A stretch of DNA of 20,855 nucleotides from Prevotella sp. (GTDB lineage: Bacteria > Bacteroidota > Bacteroidia > Bacteroidales > Bacteroidaceae). The position numbers were made by a program, and so were the translations under genes. Below the pieces are notes generated by a model that was not told where the DNA came from, did no database searches, and saw only the letters and a program-made list of their open reading frames with translations. The DNA is taken from NCBI GenBank assembly GCA_020026195.1, contig JAHHQW010000043.1, forward strand, positions 1 through 20,855, in the 5' to 3' direction. Positions 1 to 8,400 of this stretch are shown piece by piece (positions within the stretch are counted from its first letter, which is position 1; every line of letters starts with the position of its first letter).

Positions 1-584
1 GGTAATAATCCAAAGTGAAAGAATTTATCCCCATGATTTATCTACTGAGCCATAATTCCACATGTGTCTTTAAAGTACTTCACGTAGATTGTATTTATAG
101 AAATAGAAAACTCAAATCCTAAAAAGTGAAATTTATATTAGGAATATCTGCTGTCTTTATGTGTATTTGTTCGCATAAGTGTAAATAATAAAGCCTCTTT
201 ATAAGGTGCTGAAAAACTGAATATGATGGTATGTTATGGTTATAAGCACTGAATATTTTTCTGATTTAGTGCAAAAATCGTAGGAAATATGCAGTTTTGG
301 TTATTTTTCGTGTGTTTTTAGCTCAAAAGTATCCCCTGTTTACTCGGTAAACATCCTACGTTTACGAACTTTTGTTACTGTAAAAGTTAGCAAACGTACC
401 TGTGATAGTTTGCAAACATACTATGTTTACTTAAAAAGTAGTTTAAAACAGCGATTTTTCTCTGGCGTATTTCGTAGAAGACATAAGACATTTCAGAATA
501 TTCAAAAATTAGACAGCCATTAAAGACGCCGTAGTACACAAATTAACAAGTGATGAAAAGAAAACTCAACCATGAAGAAACGAA
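1..584. other. Gene-free intergenic region
   Basis: This A+T-rich stretch has no convincing coding region on either strand; stops are frequent in all frames. The only open frame running in from the left edge (plus, bases 2-52, stop at 53-55) is 17 codons long, so it could be the tail of a truncated gene but cannot be identified. Bases 338-430 hold a cluster of nested palindromes, listed separately. No tRNA, CRISPR or insertion-sequence end was seen. Confidence 0.6.
338..430. repeat. Cluster of nested palindromes built on GTTTAC/GTAAAC and GTTTGC/GCAAAC
   Basis: Six short inverted repeats lie end to end or overlap. GTTTAC-TCG-GTAAAC is at 338-352. GTAAAC-N7-GTTTAC is at 347-365. AACTTTT-N8-AAAAGTT is at 367-388. 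GCAAAC-N12-GTTTGC is at 390-413. The perfect palindrome GTTTGCAAAC is at 408-417. GCAAAC-N7-GTTTAC is at 412-430. The 19-base units at 347-365 and 412-430 match at 16 of 19 positions and share the same 6-7-6 layout, so they are direct as well as inverted repeats. The cluster could be a dispersed intergenic element or a multi-site operator. It is too far from any visible promoter to choose between these. Confidence 0.6.
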
Positions 585-623
585 AAGCCTCAGCTAAGAA
601 ACAAATCTTATTAGCTGAGGCTT
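585..623 (-). terminator. Intrinsic terminator of the lipoprotein/propeller operon
   Basis: A perfect 13-bp stem pairs 585-597 with 611-623 around a 13-base loop. On the minus strand the stem is followed by TTTTCGTTTC. It sits 24 bases past the stop of the propeller gene and is read in that gene's direction. Confidence 0.8.
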
Positions 624-646
624 GTGTTACGAATATAATTCTGTCT

Positions 647-2329
647 TTATCTTATGTTCAGTTTTAATACGATGTCCTCGCCTGTCTGCTTACCATAAAG
701 TACATACAGACCTTTGGGAAGATTTACGTTGCGAACAAAGTTAGATGATGAGGCTATAAACGAATCTGCTAAGCATCCGTTGATGTCGTAGAGTCGGAAT
801 TCTGTTCCCTCACAGTTATTAATGTGCAGCATACCTCCGGTTATGTAAGCTGTGCTTATATTGGCAGCAGTATTGTCTATGCCGTTATATCCCGTAATGC
901 TTACGGCAACTTCGGCAGATGTGCTCTTACCATTTGAATTGATGTCAATTACAACCGTAGAACTACCATCATTAAGAGGAGTTATATGGAGACTGCCGTT
1001 TACGATGTCTGCAGAGATTACACTTTCGTCGGTTACTTCGGTAATGGTCTTAACCATTGCGGCACTCATGTTGTCATCATCAGCTGCAATGTCATCGAGA
1101 TTAATTACGGTAGGTTTGCTGTCTGATATATTAACCGCCTCAATATTCTGTGCAATCGGTGATGCATTGTCCGGGAATACCTGTATGGAAGGATACCAGT
1201 AATCCTCTTTCATCTCATATTCGGCAAGCTTTGTTCCCGTGCTGTCATATTTACGCATGGTGAAGTAAGGTATAGCAGGATCCTTATAAAGAGTAACATA
1301 CAGATTACTGCTTACCGGATCTACGCGCATTGAACTGCCATACACCTTAAGACTTTCGCTTTCGAAATCGAGGAACAGCGAGAACTCGTTTCTGTCAATG
1401 TCGTATTTGTAAATCTTATAGTTAGAATACCATGCTCCGTCGCCAGTGTTCCAATAAAGTACATTCTGCTTAGTGCTGGCGCAAAATCCGTCGGGAGTCC
1501 ACGCATACCATGAGTTTGAAGGAGAACTGACACCTTCAGGCATGTTTACGCGAAGAGTGTCGCCGGTGGACGGAGTGTAACGCATGATGTAATTATAAGA
1601 ATCACCTCTGCTGAATTTATCAGATACGCTTAGCCATAAGCTGCCGTCCTTAGAAAGAACAGCAGAACCATAGGTGAGCTTTCCGTTATCAGGACCGGCC
1701 ATAGTGTCTGTTACCTTATCAGTATAAGGATCTATTATCATCAGTCCCTTATCTTGATGCAGAGCATAAACCTTTTCGTTGATACGTATCAGCGTACCAG
1801 TCTGTCCAAGGTACATAGAACCATACGGGTCGGTATGCTCGTTACCTGTACCTTCTATCTTTCCCTCAATTTCAAAGTTACTGAGATTAAGGATGTATAT
1901 TCCGTTGTTAGAACCTACGTAAGCCTTTTCGCTGTTTACAACCACGAATCCGCGTCCGTCGGCACGAACACCTGTATCGTCAATGTCCTTAATCTGCTTT
2001 ATAATCTTCATTGTACGGGCATCGCAAACAGTTATGCGTGCACCTTCTTTGTCAGTTCCGCCATCCTTGTCCTGTTTAGTGATGATGTAAAAGCGACCAC
2101 CATAAATAGTACCATAGCTGACAGTACTTCCAAGTTCTTTACCCGGATTTTCCCTGCCGATAATGTCATAAATCCATTCGCCTTTGCCGTCAATGAAGTT
2201 TATGGTCGAGTTACAATGTCCGAACCATCCCTCGTTCATTACGAAGACACCATTGTCGTAAACATTCTGTGCCCACGCAATACAGAAAGAAAAACCAAAG
2301 AAGATAGAAGTTAATAATCTTCTAATCAT
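647..2329 (-). CDS. Secreted beta-propeller protein, DUF5074/YncE-like, with C-terminal sorting-like domain
   Basis: The 560-residue product starts with a signal peptide (about residues 1-20, AWA before QNVYD). Residues about 25-385 are rich in short beta-strand repeats and contain GVFVMNEGWFGH near the start, which resembles the DUF5074/YncE-like propellers of Bacteroidetes. Residues about 388-485 look like an Ig/cadherin-like beta domain. The last 75 or so residues (FRLYDINGC, then LPKGLYVLYGKQ) resemble the type IX secretion or Por sorting domain, suggesting export to the cell surface. The ATG overlaps the stop of the upstream lipoprotein gene in ATGA, so the two are probably translationally coupled. 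The ligand is unknown. Some related surface propellers in gut Bacteroidetes bind cobalamin (BtuG), but no btuB-like transporter is present here, so I do not assign that role. Confidence 0.7.
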   Translation of the reverse strand: MIRRLLTSIFFGFSFCIAWAQNVYDNGVFVMNEGWFGHCNSTINFIDGKGEWIYDIIGRENPGKELGSTVSYGTIYGGRFYIITKQDKDGGTDKEGARITVCDARTMKIIKQIKDIDDTGVRADGRGFVVVNSEKAYVGSNNGIYILNLSNFEIEGKIEGTGNEHTDPYGSMYLGQTGTLIRINEKVYALHQDKGLMIIDPYTDKVTDTMAGPDNGKLTYGSAVLSKDGSLWLSVSDKFSRGDSYNYIMRYTPSTGDTLRVNMPEGVSSPSNSWYAWTPDGFCASTKQNVLYWNTGDGAWYSNYKIYKYDIDRNEFSLFLDFESESLKVYGSSMRVDPVSSNLYVTLYKDPAIPYFTMRKYDSTGTKLAEYEMKEDYWYPSIQVFPDNASPIAQNIEAVNISDSKPTVINLDDIAADDDNMSAAMVKTITEVTDESVISADIVNGSLHITPLNDGSSTVVIDINSNGKSTSAEVAVSITGYNGIDNTAANISTAYITGGMLHINNCEGTEFRLYDINGCLADSFIASSSNFVRNVNLPKGLYVLYGKQTGEDIVLKLNIR

Positions 2330-3483
2330 AACATTGCGTTTATTTCAGAGTCAATATTCTTAATCTGAATGTCACGTTTCTGGATAACACCGTTTCTGTC
2401 AATTAGGAAATATGCCGGTATTGCACGAACGTTATACATATTCTGAAGGTCTCTTATCTGGTTCTCGTCTTCAGCTCTTACGTTTATCCAGGGCAGAGCC
2501 TCTGTCTGAGTCTTCCAGAAGTGAGCGTTAGGATCTAATGCAATCTGATAGATTTCGAAACCACGGTCATGATACTTGTTATAAAGCTGACGGAGCTGCA
2601 TGATGCGCTCTACAGACTTCTCGTGACTGAACAGATGGAAGTCGAGCATCACAACCTTGCCCTTAAGGGCAGAGAGAGTCTGCTTCTTACCATTGTTATC
2701 TGTCATAGTGAGAGCCGTCGGGTCAATTTCCTGAGCCTGCTGATATTCGTTCTGAGCCTGTGCAATACCGTTACGTACTATACGGCTGTTCTTAATACCT
2801 TCCATTGCTATGTTATGAAGGTTTTCTGTACGTACAGAACCCGGATAATACATATCCCAACTTGTGGCAACGGCAGAGAATGCCTTTATATCATCTTTAC
2901 CATAAACAGGATTGAAGATGGGGCGTCCGCCAATTGTCTGGAACAAAGCGAAATAAGCATAAGCCTTCATAGGCTCTTTATATATAAAGTCGCGTCTTAC
3001 AACCTCTTTGTATCTGTTGATGACATTGTTTGCGCTGTCGCCGGAAGCTTCGTAATTGAGAGTGGGGTCGTTAAAGATGTCTGAAATCTCGTTCTGAATA
3101 CGAATCTGCATTACAGACAGATCCTTTATTTTGTTACAGTTTTCAGAACCTTCTACGGTATAGTCGTACGACATAGAAGGATAAGAAGCCTTGACCGTTA
3201 TAGTCTCGGTAGAATCAACAGAAAGGTTTATGATGTTTCCGGCTATTCTAAGTCTGTAGAATTCAGGAGCATCGGCAGCATCGGCTGTGAATGTGAACCT
3301 GCCGTCTTCCGTAAGTACTATGGAGTCGAGCACTTCTGTATTCTCGATGCCAACGTTCTCAAAATAAACGGTAGAGTCCTTGGCGTCCGAAATGTTTCCT
3401 TCTATCTTAAACTGACTGCCGCCGCATGACATGAAAGTGAGTGCCGCAGCAGCAAAAGAAAGTCTTGCTAATACCTTTTTCAT
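2326..3483 (-). CDS. Thioredoxin-fold lipoprotein (DUF4369 + TlpA/AhpC-TSA-like) lacking the CXXC motif
   Basis: I start this gene at the ATG at 3483, giving 385 residues; an in-frame TTG one codon earlier is less likely. The N-terminus is a lipoprotein signal ending LTFMSC, with C20 as the lipidated residue; no acidic surface-export signal follows it. Residues about 25-120 match the DUF4369 pattern that often precedes Bacteroidetes TlpA-like domains. A thioredoxin-like domain occupies about residues 255-385, with the usual LKGKVV...DF strand, GFEIYQIALD and the cis-proline region RAIPAYFLIDRNG. Where active relatives have W-C-x-x-C, this protein reads S286-H287-E-K-S290, so both redox cysteines are missing. 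It probably folds like TlpA but cannot do thiol-disulfide exchange. It is the first gene of a two-gene operon with a promoter at 3513-3544. Confidence 0.8.
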   Translation of the reverse strand: MKKVLARLSFAAAALTFMSCGGSQFKIEGNISDAKDSTVYFENVGIENTEVLDSIVLTEDGRFTFTADAADAPEFYRLRIAGNIINLSVDSTETITVKASYPSMSYDYTVEGSENCNKIKDLSVMQIRIQNEISDIFNDPTLNYEASGDSANNVINRYKEVVRRDFIYKEPMKAYAYFALFQTIGGRPIFNPVYGKDDIKAFSAVATSWDMYYPGSVRTENLHNIAMEGIKNSRIVRNGIAQAQNEYQQAQEIDPTALTMTDNNGKKQTLSALKGKVVMLDFHLFSHEKSVERIMQLRQLYNKYHDRGFEIYQIALDPNAHFWKTQTEALPWINVRAEDENQIRDLQNMYNVRAIPAYFLIDRNGVIQKRDIQIKNIDSEINAML

Positions 3484-3512
3484 CAATATATTCGTTTAAA
3501 TGTTTGTAGGTG

Positions 3513-3544
3513 CAAAGTTATGCTAAATAAGTGAAAATACCAAG
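3513..3544 (-). promoter_or_regulatory. Bacteroidetes-type promoter for the lipoprotein/propeller operon
   Basis: On the minus strand a -7 box TAACTTTG (3520-3513) fits TAnnTTTG exactly. A -33 element CTTG (3544-3541) lies 20 bases upstream. Transcription would start near 3506, giving a leader of roughly 23 bases. Confidence 0.65.
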
Positions 3545-3680
3545 AAGACATCATTTAAAACACAACATCATACAGATAACAAAAACACTATTTATAGTAC
3601 GTTATGTTAGTCGGTGAAATCAAAATATTTGTCATAAAAGCCTATAATGCAGTGAAAAAAGAACATTTAATTCCAAATAG

Positions 3681-3712
3681 TTGTACAATTACAATATAAA
3701 TTGGTATATTTG
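3681..3712 (+). promoter_or_regulatory. Bacteroidetes-type promoter for pnp
   Basis: A -7 box TATATTTG (3705-3712) fits TAnnTTTG. A TTG (3681-3683) lies 21 bases upstream as the -33 element. The start point would be near 3719, about 40 bases before the pnp ATG. Confidence 0.65.
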
Positions 3713-3757
3713 TCCAAATTTTTAGATGTAATAAAACAATAAAGTTTTAATATTTAG

Positions 3758-6094
3758 ATGAACGTAATAACAAAAACAGTTTCTTTACCTGATGGCAGAA
3801 CCATCAGCATAGAAACAGGGAAAGTGGCAAAACAGTGCGACGGCTCTTGTGTACTCCGCATGGGTAACACAGTGCTTTTAGCTACAGTTTGTGCCGCAAA
3901 AGATGCAGTTCCCGGAACAGATTTTATGCCGCTGCAAGTAGATTACAAAGAACAGTATGCCGCTGCCGGACGTTTCCCGGGCGGTTTCACAAAGCGCGAG
4001 GGTAAATCCGGCGACAATGAAATTCTTGTTTCAAGATTGGTCGACCGCGTTCTCAGACCGCTCTTCCCGTCAAACTATCATGCTGAGGTATACGTTAACG
4101 TAAACCTTTTCTCAGCCGACGGTGTAGACCAGCCCGATGCATTGGCAGGTTTTGCAGCATCAGCAGCAATGGCTTGTTCAGACATTCCTTTTGAGTGCCC
4201 TATCTCTGAAGTTCGTGTGGCACGTATCAATGGCGAATATGTAGTAAACCCCACATTCCAGCAGATGAAAGATGCCGACATGGATATCATGGTAGGTGCA
4301 TCTAAAGATAACATCATGATGGTGGAAGGTGAAATGAACGAGGTTTCTGAAGCAGATCTTATTAACGCACTGAAGGCAGCCCAGGAGGCTATCCGTCCGA
4401 TGTGTGACTTGCAGACAGAACTCGCAAAAGAACTCGGAACAGATGTTAAGCGCGAATATTGTCACGAGGTTAACGATGAAGAACTGCGCGAGCAGCTGCG
4501 TAAGGAAACTTACGACAAGTGCTATGCTATCGCAGAAGCTGGCGACCACGACAAGAAGTCACGCGAAGAAGCATTCGATAAAATTAAGTCAGACTTTGTT
4601 GAGGCTTACGATGCAGCTCATACAGAACTTTCTGAAGAGGAGCTCGAAGAGAAGCACGCAATGGTTGAAAGATACTATGCTGACGTAATGCGCGACTCTA
4701 TGCGCCGCTGCATTCTTGACGAAGGCAAGCGTCTCGATGGTAGAAAGACAGACGAAATCCGCCCCATCTGGTGCGAAGTTTCTCCTCTGCCTATGCCTCA
4801 CGGATCTTCTATCTTCACACGTGGTGAGACACAGTCGCTCACAACTTGTACACTCGGTACAAAGCTCGATGAGAAGATGGTTGATGACGTTCTGGACAAG
4901 AGCTACCAGCGTTTCATCCTTCACTACAACTTCCCGCCCTTCTGTACTGGCGAAGCTAAGGCACAGCGCGGTGTAGGTCGTCGTGAAATCGGTCACGGTC
5001 ATCTTGCATGGCGTGCACTGAAGGGACAGATTCCTGAGGATTATCCTTACACAGTACGTCTGGTATCTCAGATACTTGAAAGTAACGGTTCTTCATCAAT
5101 GGCTACAGTATGTGCAGGTACACTTGCACTTATGGATGCCGGCGTTCCTATGAAGAAGCCCGTCAGCGGTATCGCTATGGGTCTTATCAAGAATCCTGGT
5201 GAAGAGAAATATGCAGTATTGAGCGATATCCTCGGTGATGAAGACCACCTGGGTGATATGGACTTCAAGACAACTGGTACAAAAGATGGTCTGACAGCTA
5301 CACAGATGGATATTAAGTGCGACGGTCTGAGCTTCGAGATTCTCGAAAAGGCTCTTATGCAGGCTAAGGCTGGTCGTGAGCACATCCTCGGCAAGCTTAC
5401 AGAAACAATCTCTGAACCTCGTGCTGAACTCAAGCCTCAGGTTCCCCGTATCGTAGCACTCGAAATCCCGAAGGAGTTCATTGGTGCTGTAATCGGCCCG
5501 GGCGGTAAGATCATCCAGCAGATGCAGGAAGATACTGGCGCTACAATCACAATCGATGAGGAAGACGGTGTAGGTAAGGTTCAGGTAAGCGGTGCTAACA
5601 AGGACGTTATCGATGCAGCTCTTGCAAAGATTAAGGCTATCGTTGCCATCCCCGAAGTAGGAGAGGTTTACGAAGGTAAAGTTCGCAGCATCATGCCTTA
5701 CGGATGTTTCGTAGAAATCCTCCCCGGTAAGGACGGACTTCTCCACATCTCAGAAATCGACTGGAAGCGTCTTGAGACAGTAGAAGAGGCTGGTATCAAG
5801 GAAGGTGATACAATTCAGGTTAAACTGGTAGACATCGACCAGAAGACTGGTAAGTATAAGCTGTCACACCGCGTTCTTCTGCCGAAACCAGAGGGTTATG
5901 TAGAAAGACCCGCAAGAGAGCGCAGAGAAAGAGGCGAAAGAGGAGAGAGAGGCGAACGTCGCAACAACGCACGTCGTCAGCACAGTGACGAACCACGTCG
6001 TTACGAACACAGAAACGAAGAACCCCGTGAAGCAAGCGCAAGCGAGCCCCACGAGCCGAAAGACTTCAACGACAGTCTCGATCATCTTGATTAA
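3758..6094 (+). CDS. pnp: Polyribonucleotide nucleotidyltransferase (PNPase)
   Basis: PNPase degrades RNA 3' to 5' by phosphorolysis, releasing nucleoside diphosphates, as a cytoplasmic homotrimer. The 778-residue protein has the full order: first RNase PH domain (about 10-145, with FPGGFTKREG), the helical linker, second RNase PH domain (about 325-555), KH domain with GPGG at 580-583, and S1 domain from about 636 to 705. The catalytic metal-binding aspartates of the LGDEDHLGDMD motif are D496 and D502, corresponding to E. coli D486 and D492. The 73-residue tail after the S1 domain is charged and low in complexity, including three tandem Gly-Glu-Arg units at 726-734; it is not part of the standard fold and is probably disordered. 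The gene has its own promoter and terminator. Confidence 0.98.
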   Translation: MNVITKTVSLPDGRTISIETGKVAKQCDGSCVLRMGNTVLLATVCAAKDAVPGTDFMPLQVDYKEQYAAAGRFPGGFTKREGKSGDNEILVSRLVDRVLRPLFPSNYHAEVYVNVNLFSADGVDQPDALAGFAASAAMACSDIPFECPISEVRVARINGEYVVNPTFQQMKDADMDIMVGASKDNIMMVEGEMNEVSEADLINALKAAQEAIRPMCDLQTELAKELGTDVKREYCHEVNDEELREQLRKETYDKCYAIAEAGDHDKKSREEAFDKIKSDFVEAYDAAHTELSEEELEEKHAMVERYYADVMRDSMRRCILDEGKRLDGRKTDEIRPIWCEVSPLPMPHGSSIFTRGETQSLTTCTLGTKLDEKMVDDVLDKSYQRFILHYNFPPFCTGEAKAQRGVGRREIGHGHLAWRALKGQIPEDYPYTVRLVSQILESNGSSSMATVCAGTLALMDAGVPMKKPVSGIAMGLIKNPGEEKYAVLSDILGDEDHLGDMDFKTTGTKDGLTATQMDIKCDGLSFEILEKALMQAKAGREHILGKLTETISEPRAELKPQVPRIVALEIPKEFIGAVIGPGGKIIQQMQEDTGATITIDEEDGVGKVQVSGANKDVIDAALAKIKAIVAIPEVGEVYEGKVRSIMPYGCFVEILPGKDGLLHISEIDWKRLETVEEAGIKEGDTIQVKLVDIDQKTGKYKLSHRVLLPKPEGYVERPARERRERGERGERGERRNNARRQHSDEPRRYEHRNEEPREASASEPHEPKDFNDSLDHLD

Positions 6095-6117
6095 TGATAA
6101 ATCATCTTAAATAAGAT

Positions 6118-6156
6118 AAGACCCCGTAATGATTTAATTCGCTACGGGGTCTTTTT
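6118..6156 (+). terminator. Intrinsic terminator after pnp
   Basis: An 11-bp stem (AAGACCCCGTA at 6118-6128 with its complement at 6143-6153) closes a 14-base loop and runs into a T tract through 6156. It ends only 17 bases before the fucosidase ATG. Confidence 0.9.
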
Positions 6157-6173
6157 ACTAAAAAAAACATACA

Positions 6174-7481
6174 ATGAAAAAGTTAAGTTTGTTATTGCTT
6201 TCTGCCATGTTCGCTTCTGGCGCTTTTGCACAGGACGGCAAGTATGTTCCTTCTGAGGAGAACTTGAAGGCAAGAAGTGAGTTCCAAGACCGTAAATTTG
6301 GTGTGTTCCTGCACTGGGGTCTGTATTCCATGATGGGTACTACAGAGTGGATTCTCAATGCTCCCGACATGCATCATTCAGAATATAAGAATCTGGCAGG
6401 TGCTTTCTATCCCGGAAACTTTGACGCTGACAAGTGGGTAAAGACTATCAGCGAGGCTGGTGCCAAATACATCACCATCACTACACGTCATCATGATGGT
6501 TTCTCGCTCTTCGATACAAAGTATTCTGATTATGACGTAATGGATGCTTCTCCATTCAAGCGTGATATCATTAAGGAATTGGCTGCTGCCTGCGAGAAAT
6601 ATGGTGTAAAACTGCATCTGTACTATTCTCATCTCGACTGGGGACGCAATGATTATCCTCTGGGCAGAACAGGAAAGGGTACAGGTCGTCCTACAGACCA
6701 GCAGAACTGGAAGAGTTATTACCAGTTTATGAACAACCAGATAACAGAACTTCTTACAAACTATGGTTCTATCGGTGCAATATGGTTTGACGGCTGGTGG
6801 GATCACGATGAGGATAAGACTCCGTTCAACTGGGAACTGCCTCAGCAGTATAAGATGATTCACGATTTACAGCCTGGCTGTCTTATCGGAAATAATCATC
6901 ATCAGACACCTAATGAGGGCGAAGATATTCAGATTTTTGAACGCGACCTTCCTGGTGAGAATACCGCAGGTCTTTCAGGACAGTCTATCGGTAAGCTGCC
7001 TCTCGAATCATGTCAGACAATAAACGACCACTGGGGTTACAGCATGAGAGACCATAACTACAAGAGCAACGAAGAACTTATCCAGATGCTTGTACGTGCT
7101 GCCGGTAAGAATGCAAATCTTCTGCTTAACGTAGGTCCTCAGCCTGACGGTAATCTTCCTGAAAGAGCAGTAGAGCGTCTTCAGGCTATGGGTAAGTGGC
7201 TCGAAAAGAACGGCGAGACTATTTACGGCACACGCGGAGGTATCGTTGGTCCTCACGACTGGGGTGTAAGTACTCAGAAGGGTAATAAACTCTATATACA
7301 TGTACTTAACCACCATGATAAAGGTCTGTTCCTCCCGACAGGCGAAACTAAGTTTAAAAAGGCTTATGAGTTTGCTACAGGCAAGGAGATAAAGTATACA
7401 AAATCTAAGGAAGGAATAACACTGTTATTCGATAAGGTTCCCGAAGGTGTAGACTATATCGTAACACTTGAGAAGAAATAA
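6174..7481 (+). CDS. Secreted GH29 alpha-L-fucosidase
   Basis: The 435-residue protein begins with a signal peptide (residues 1-19, GAFA before QDG), so it acts in the periplasm or outside. It carries the hallmarks of glycoside hydrolase family 29: FGVFLHWGLYS near the start, TTRHHDGFSLFDTKYSDYD, and IGAIWFDGWW, where D206 is the expected nucleophile of the retaining mechanism. NANLLLNVGPQPDG near residue 320 is also typical. The enzyme should release terminal alpha-L-fucose from glycans; its linkage preference cannot be read from the sequence. There is no SusC/SusD pair or other carbohydrate gene beside it, so this is an isolated fucosidase rather than part of a visible polysaccharide utilisation locus. 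I see no consensus promoter between the pnp terminator and its start, so expression may depend on read-through or an atypical promoter. Confidence 0.93.
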   Translation: MKKLSLLLLSAMFASGAFAQDGKYVPSEENLKARSEFQDRKFGVFLHWGLYSMMGTTEWILNAPDMHHSEYKNLAGAFYPGNFDADKWVKTISEAGAKYITITTRHHDGFSLFDTKYSDYDVMDASPFKRDIIKELAAACEKYGVKLHLYYSHLDWGRNDYPLGRTGKGTGRPTDQQNWKSYYQFMNNQITELLTNYGSIGAIWFDGWWDHDEDKTPFNWELPQQYKMIHDLQPGCLIGNNHHQTPNEGEDIQIFERDLPGENTAGLSGQSIGKLPLESCQTINDHWGYSMRDHNYKSNEELIQMLVRAAGKNANLLLNVGPQPDGNLPERAVERLQAMGKWLEKNGETIYGTRGGIVGPHDWGVSTQKGNKLYIHVLNHHDKGLFLPTGETKFKKAYEFATGKEIKYTKSKEGITLLFDKVPEGVDYIVTLEKK

Positions 7482-7501
7482 CAATTTAAAATACATACAA
7501 T

Positions 7502-7540
7502 AAAAGCCGACCGGACTATAATCATTCCGGTCGGCTTTTT
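7502..7540. terminator. Bidirectional intrinsic terminator between convergent genes
   Basis: A perfect 14-bp stem (7502-7515 with 7526-7539) has a 10-base loop, with an A run before it and a T run after it. It can therefore end transcription of the fucosidase (plus) and of the sigma-factor operon (minus). Confidence 0.92.
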
Positions 7541-7558
7541 GTTTTGTCAAATAGTTTT

Positions 7559-8062
7559 TTATTTGCCTCTTTTGTGACTGTTTACTCTTCTTGCCATTTC
7601 TCTGTGTACTTTTTTCTGAATCTCTTTTTCTGCCTTGTACATCTTCTGAATCTGTTTGGGAGTCAGAATCTTTTTGAATTCCTGATAATACTTTTCGCGG
7701 ATGTCAAGAATCTTGCGTGACTGTGCAAAACGAGCCTCTATACGTTCTGATACCTCTGCATCTGTAAGTTCCTTGCAGTCTCCCTTTTTCTTCCTGCCGT
7801 ACTTGCTGCGCATCTGTTCGTGGCATTCCTTTAGTTCTGCCTGGTATCTCTTGTATACTGCTTCGAACTTATTCCGAGTAGCATCGTCAAGAGCCATCTG
7901 ATTTACGATATATTTTGTCTGGCGCTGCATCATCTGTTCTGATGTGAGACGCGGACGTTCTCTCTTTTCTATTTTTGCCTTTCTGTCATTCTGTGCAAAT
8001 ACTGAAGTCTGGATGCTGCATACAAACAATAGGAGCATCATAGCAAATAATTTCTGTTTCAT
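7559..8062 (-). CDS. Spy/CpxP-like helical periplasmic protein
   Basis: The 167-residue product has a signal peptide (residues 1-23, SVFA before QND). The mature part is very basic and predicted all-helical. It carries two LTxxQ-type motifs (LTSEQ at 39-43, LTPKQ at 133-137), the signature seen in CpxP/Spy and related periplasmic sensors and chaperones. C80, H81, C96, H153 and H163 are possible metal ligands or, for the cysteines, a disulfide; this is speculation. It is the last gene of a three-gene operon behind an ECF sigma factor and a membrane protein, 19 bases after the latter, and ends just before the shared terminator. The context suggests that it either reports envelope state to the sigma system or belongs to its regulon. 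The family assignment rests on the motifs and helical character, not on a search. Confidence 0.65.
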   Translation of the reverse strand: MKQKLFAMMLLLFVCSIQTSVFAQNDRKAKIEKRERPRLTSEQMMQRQTKYIVNQMALDDATRNKFEAVYKRYQAELKECHEQMRSKYGRKKKGDCKELTDAEVSERIEARFAQSRKILDIREKYYQEFKKILTPKQIQKMYKAEKEIQKKVHREMARRVNSHKRGK

Positions 8063-8081
8063 AATCTTGTAATTAATTTAT

Positions 8082-8396
8082 TTAATACATAAAAATATCA
8101 TATTCTGACATGTCGTCCATGGCCTTAAGGTCTTCATCAGACATCTGCTCTACCCAGCTGATGGATGCAGGCTGCTGTTCCGTTTTTGCCGTATTGCGTG
8201 GAATGAAGATAAAGGCCGAAACTGCTGCTGCCATGCCTATTATCGCATAAGAGATACGTCTTAATAAAATGTTTTTGCGGCGTGACTCTTCTGCTGCCTG
8301 CTGAAGTACCTGCTGCTGCATCTCATCGAAGAATCCGTCGGGAATACGATAAGGTGTCTTTTTCCCTATTTCGTCAAACTCAAAATGCTTCGTCAT
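8082..8396 (-). CDS. Single-pass membrane protein, probable anti-sigma factor
   Basis: The 104-residue protein has a charged N-terminal segment of about 45 residues (with IGKKTPYRIPDGFFDEM), one transmembrane helix at about 47-66 (IGMAAAVSAFIFIP), and a short acidic C-terminal part ending SEYDIFMY. That layout, with the soluble N-terminus inside and the tail outside, is what a membrane-bound anti-sigma factor needs. The gene starts 4 bases after the sigma gene stops. I see no zinc-binding anti-sigma motif and no similarity strong enough to name a family, so the role is inferred from position and topology. A small unrelated membrane subunit is the alternative. Confidence 0.6.
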   Translation of the reverse strand: MTKHFEFDEIGKKTPYRIPDGFFDEMQQQVLQQAAEESRRKNILLRRISYAIIGMAAAVSAFIFIPRNTAKTEQQPASISWVEQMSDEDLKAMDDMSEYDIFMY

Positions 8397-8400
8397 ATCT

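Noticed and set aside
2..55. Open frame entering from the left edge of the window
   Set aside because: Only 17 codons are visible and nothing about them is recognisable, so I cannot support a partial gene.
338..430. CRISPR array
   Set aside because: The units are short, palindromic and overlapping, without evenly spaced unique spacers or cas genes.
572..667. 31-codon plus-strand ORF starting MKKRKASAKK
   Set aside because: It runs through the terminator stem and into the end of the propeller gene on the opposite strand; chance is the better explanation.
647..2329. Naming the propeller protein as the cobalamin-binding BtuG
   Set aside because: The propeller resemblance is broad, the protein is not an evident lipoprotein, and no btuB or other cobalamin gene is nearby.
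3484..3486. TTG start one codon upstream of the lipoprotein ATG
   Set aside because: The adjacent ATG at 3483 is the stronger start codon and gives a normal lipoprotein signal.
6174..7481. Treating the fucosidase as part of a polysaccharide utilisation locus
   Set aside because: No SusC, SusD, other glycosidase or dedicated regulator lies beside it in the window.
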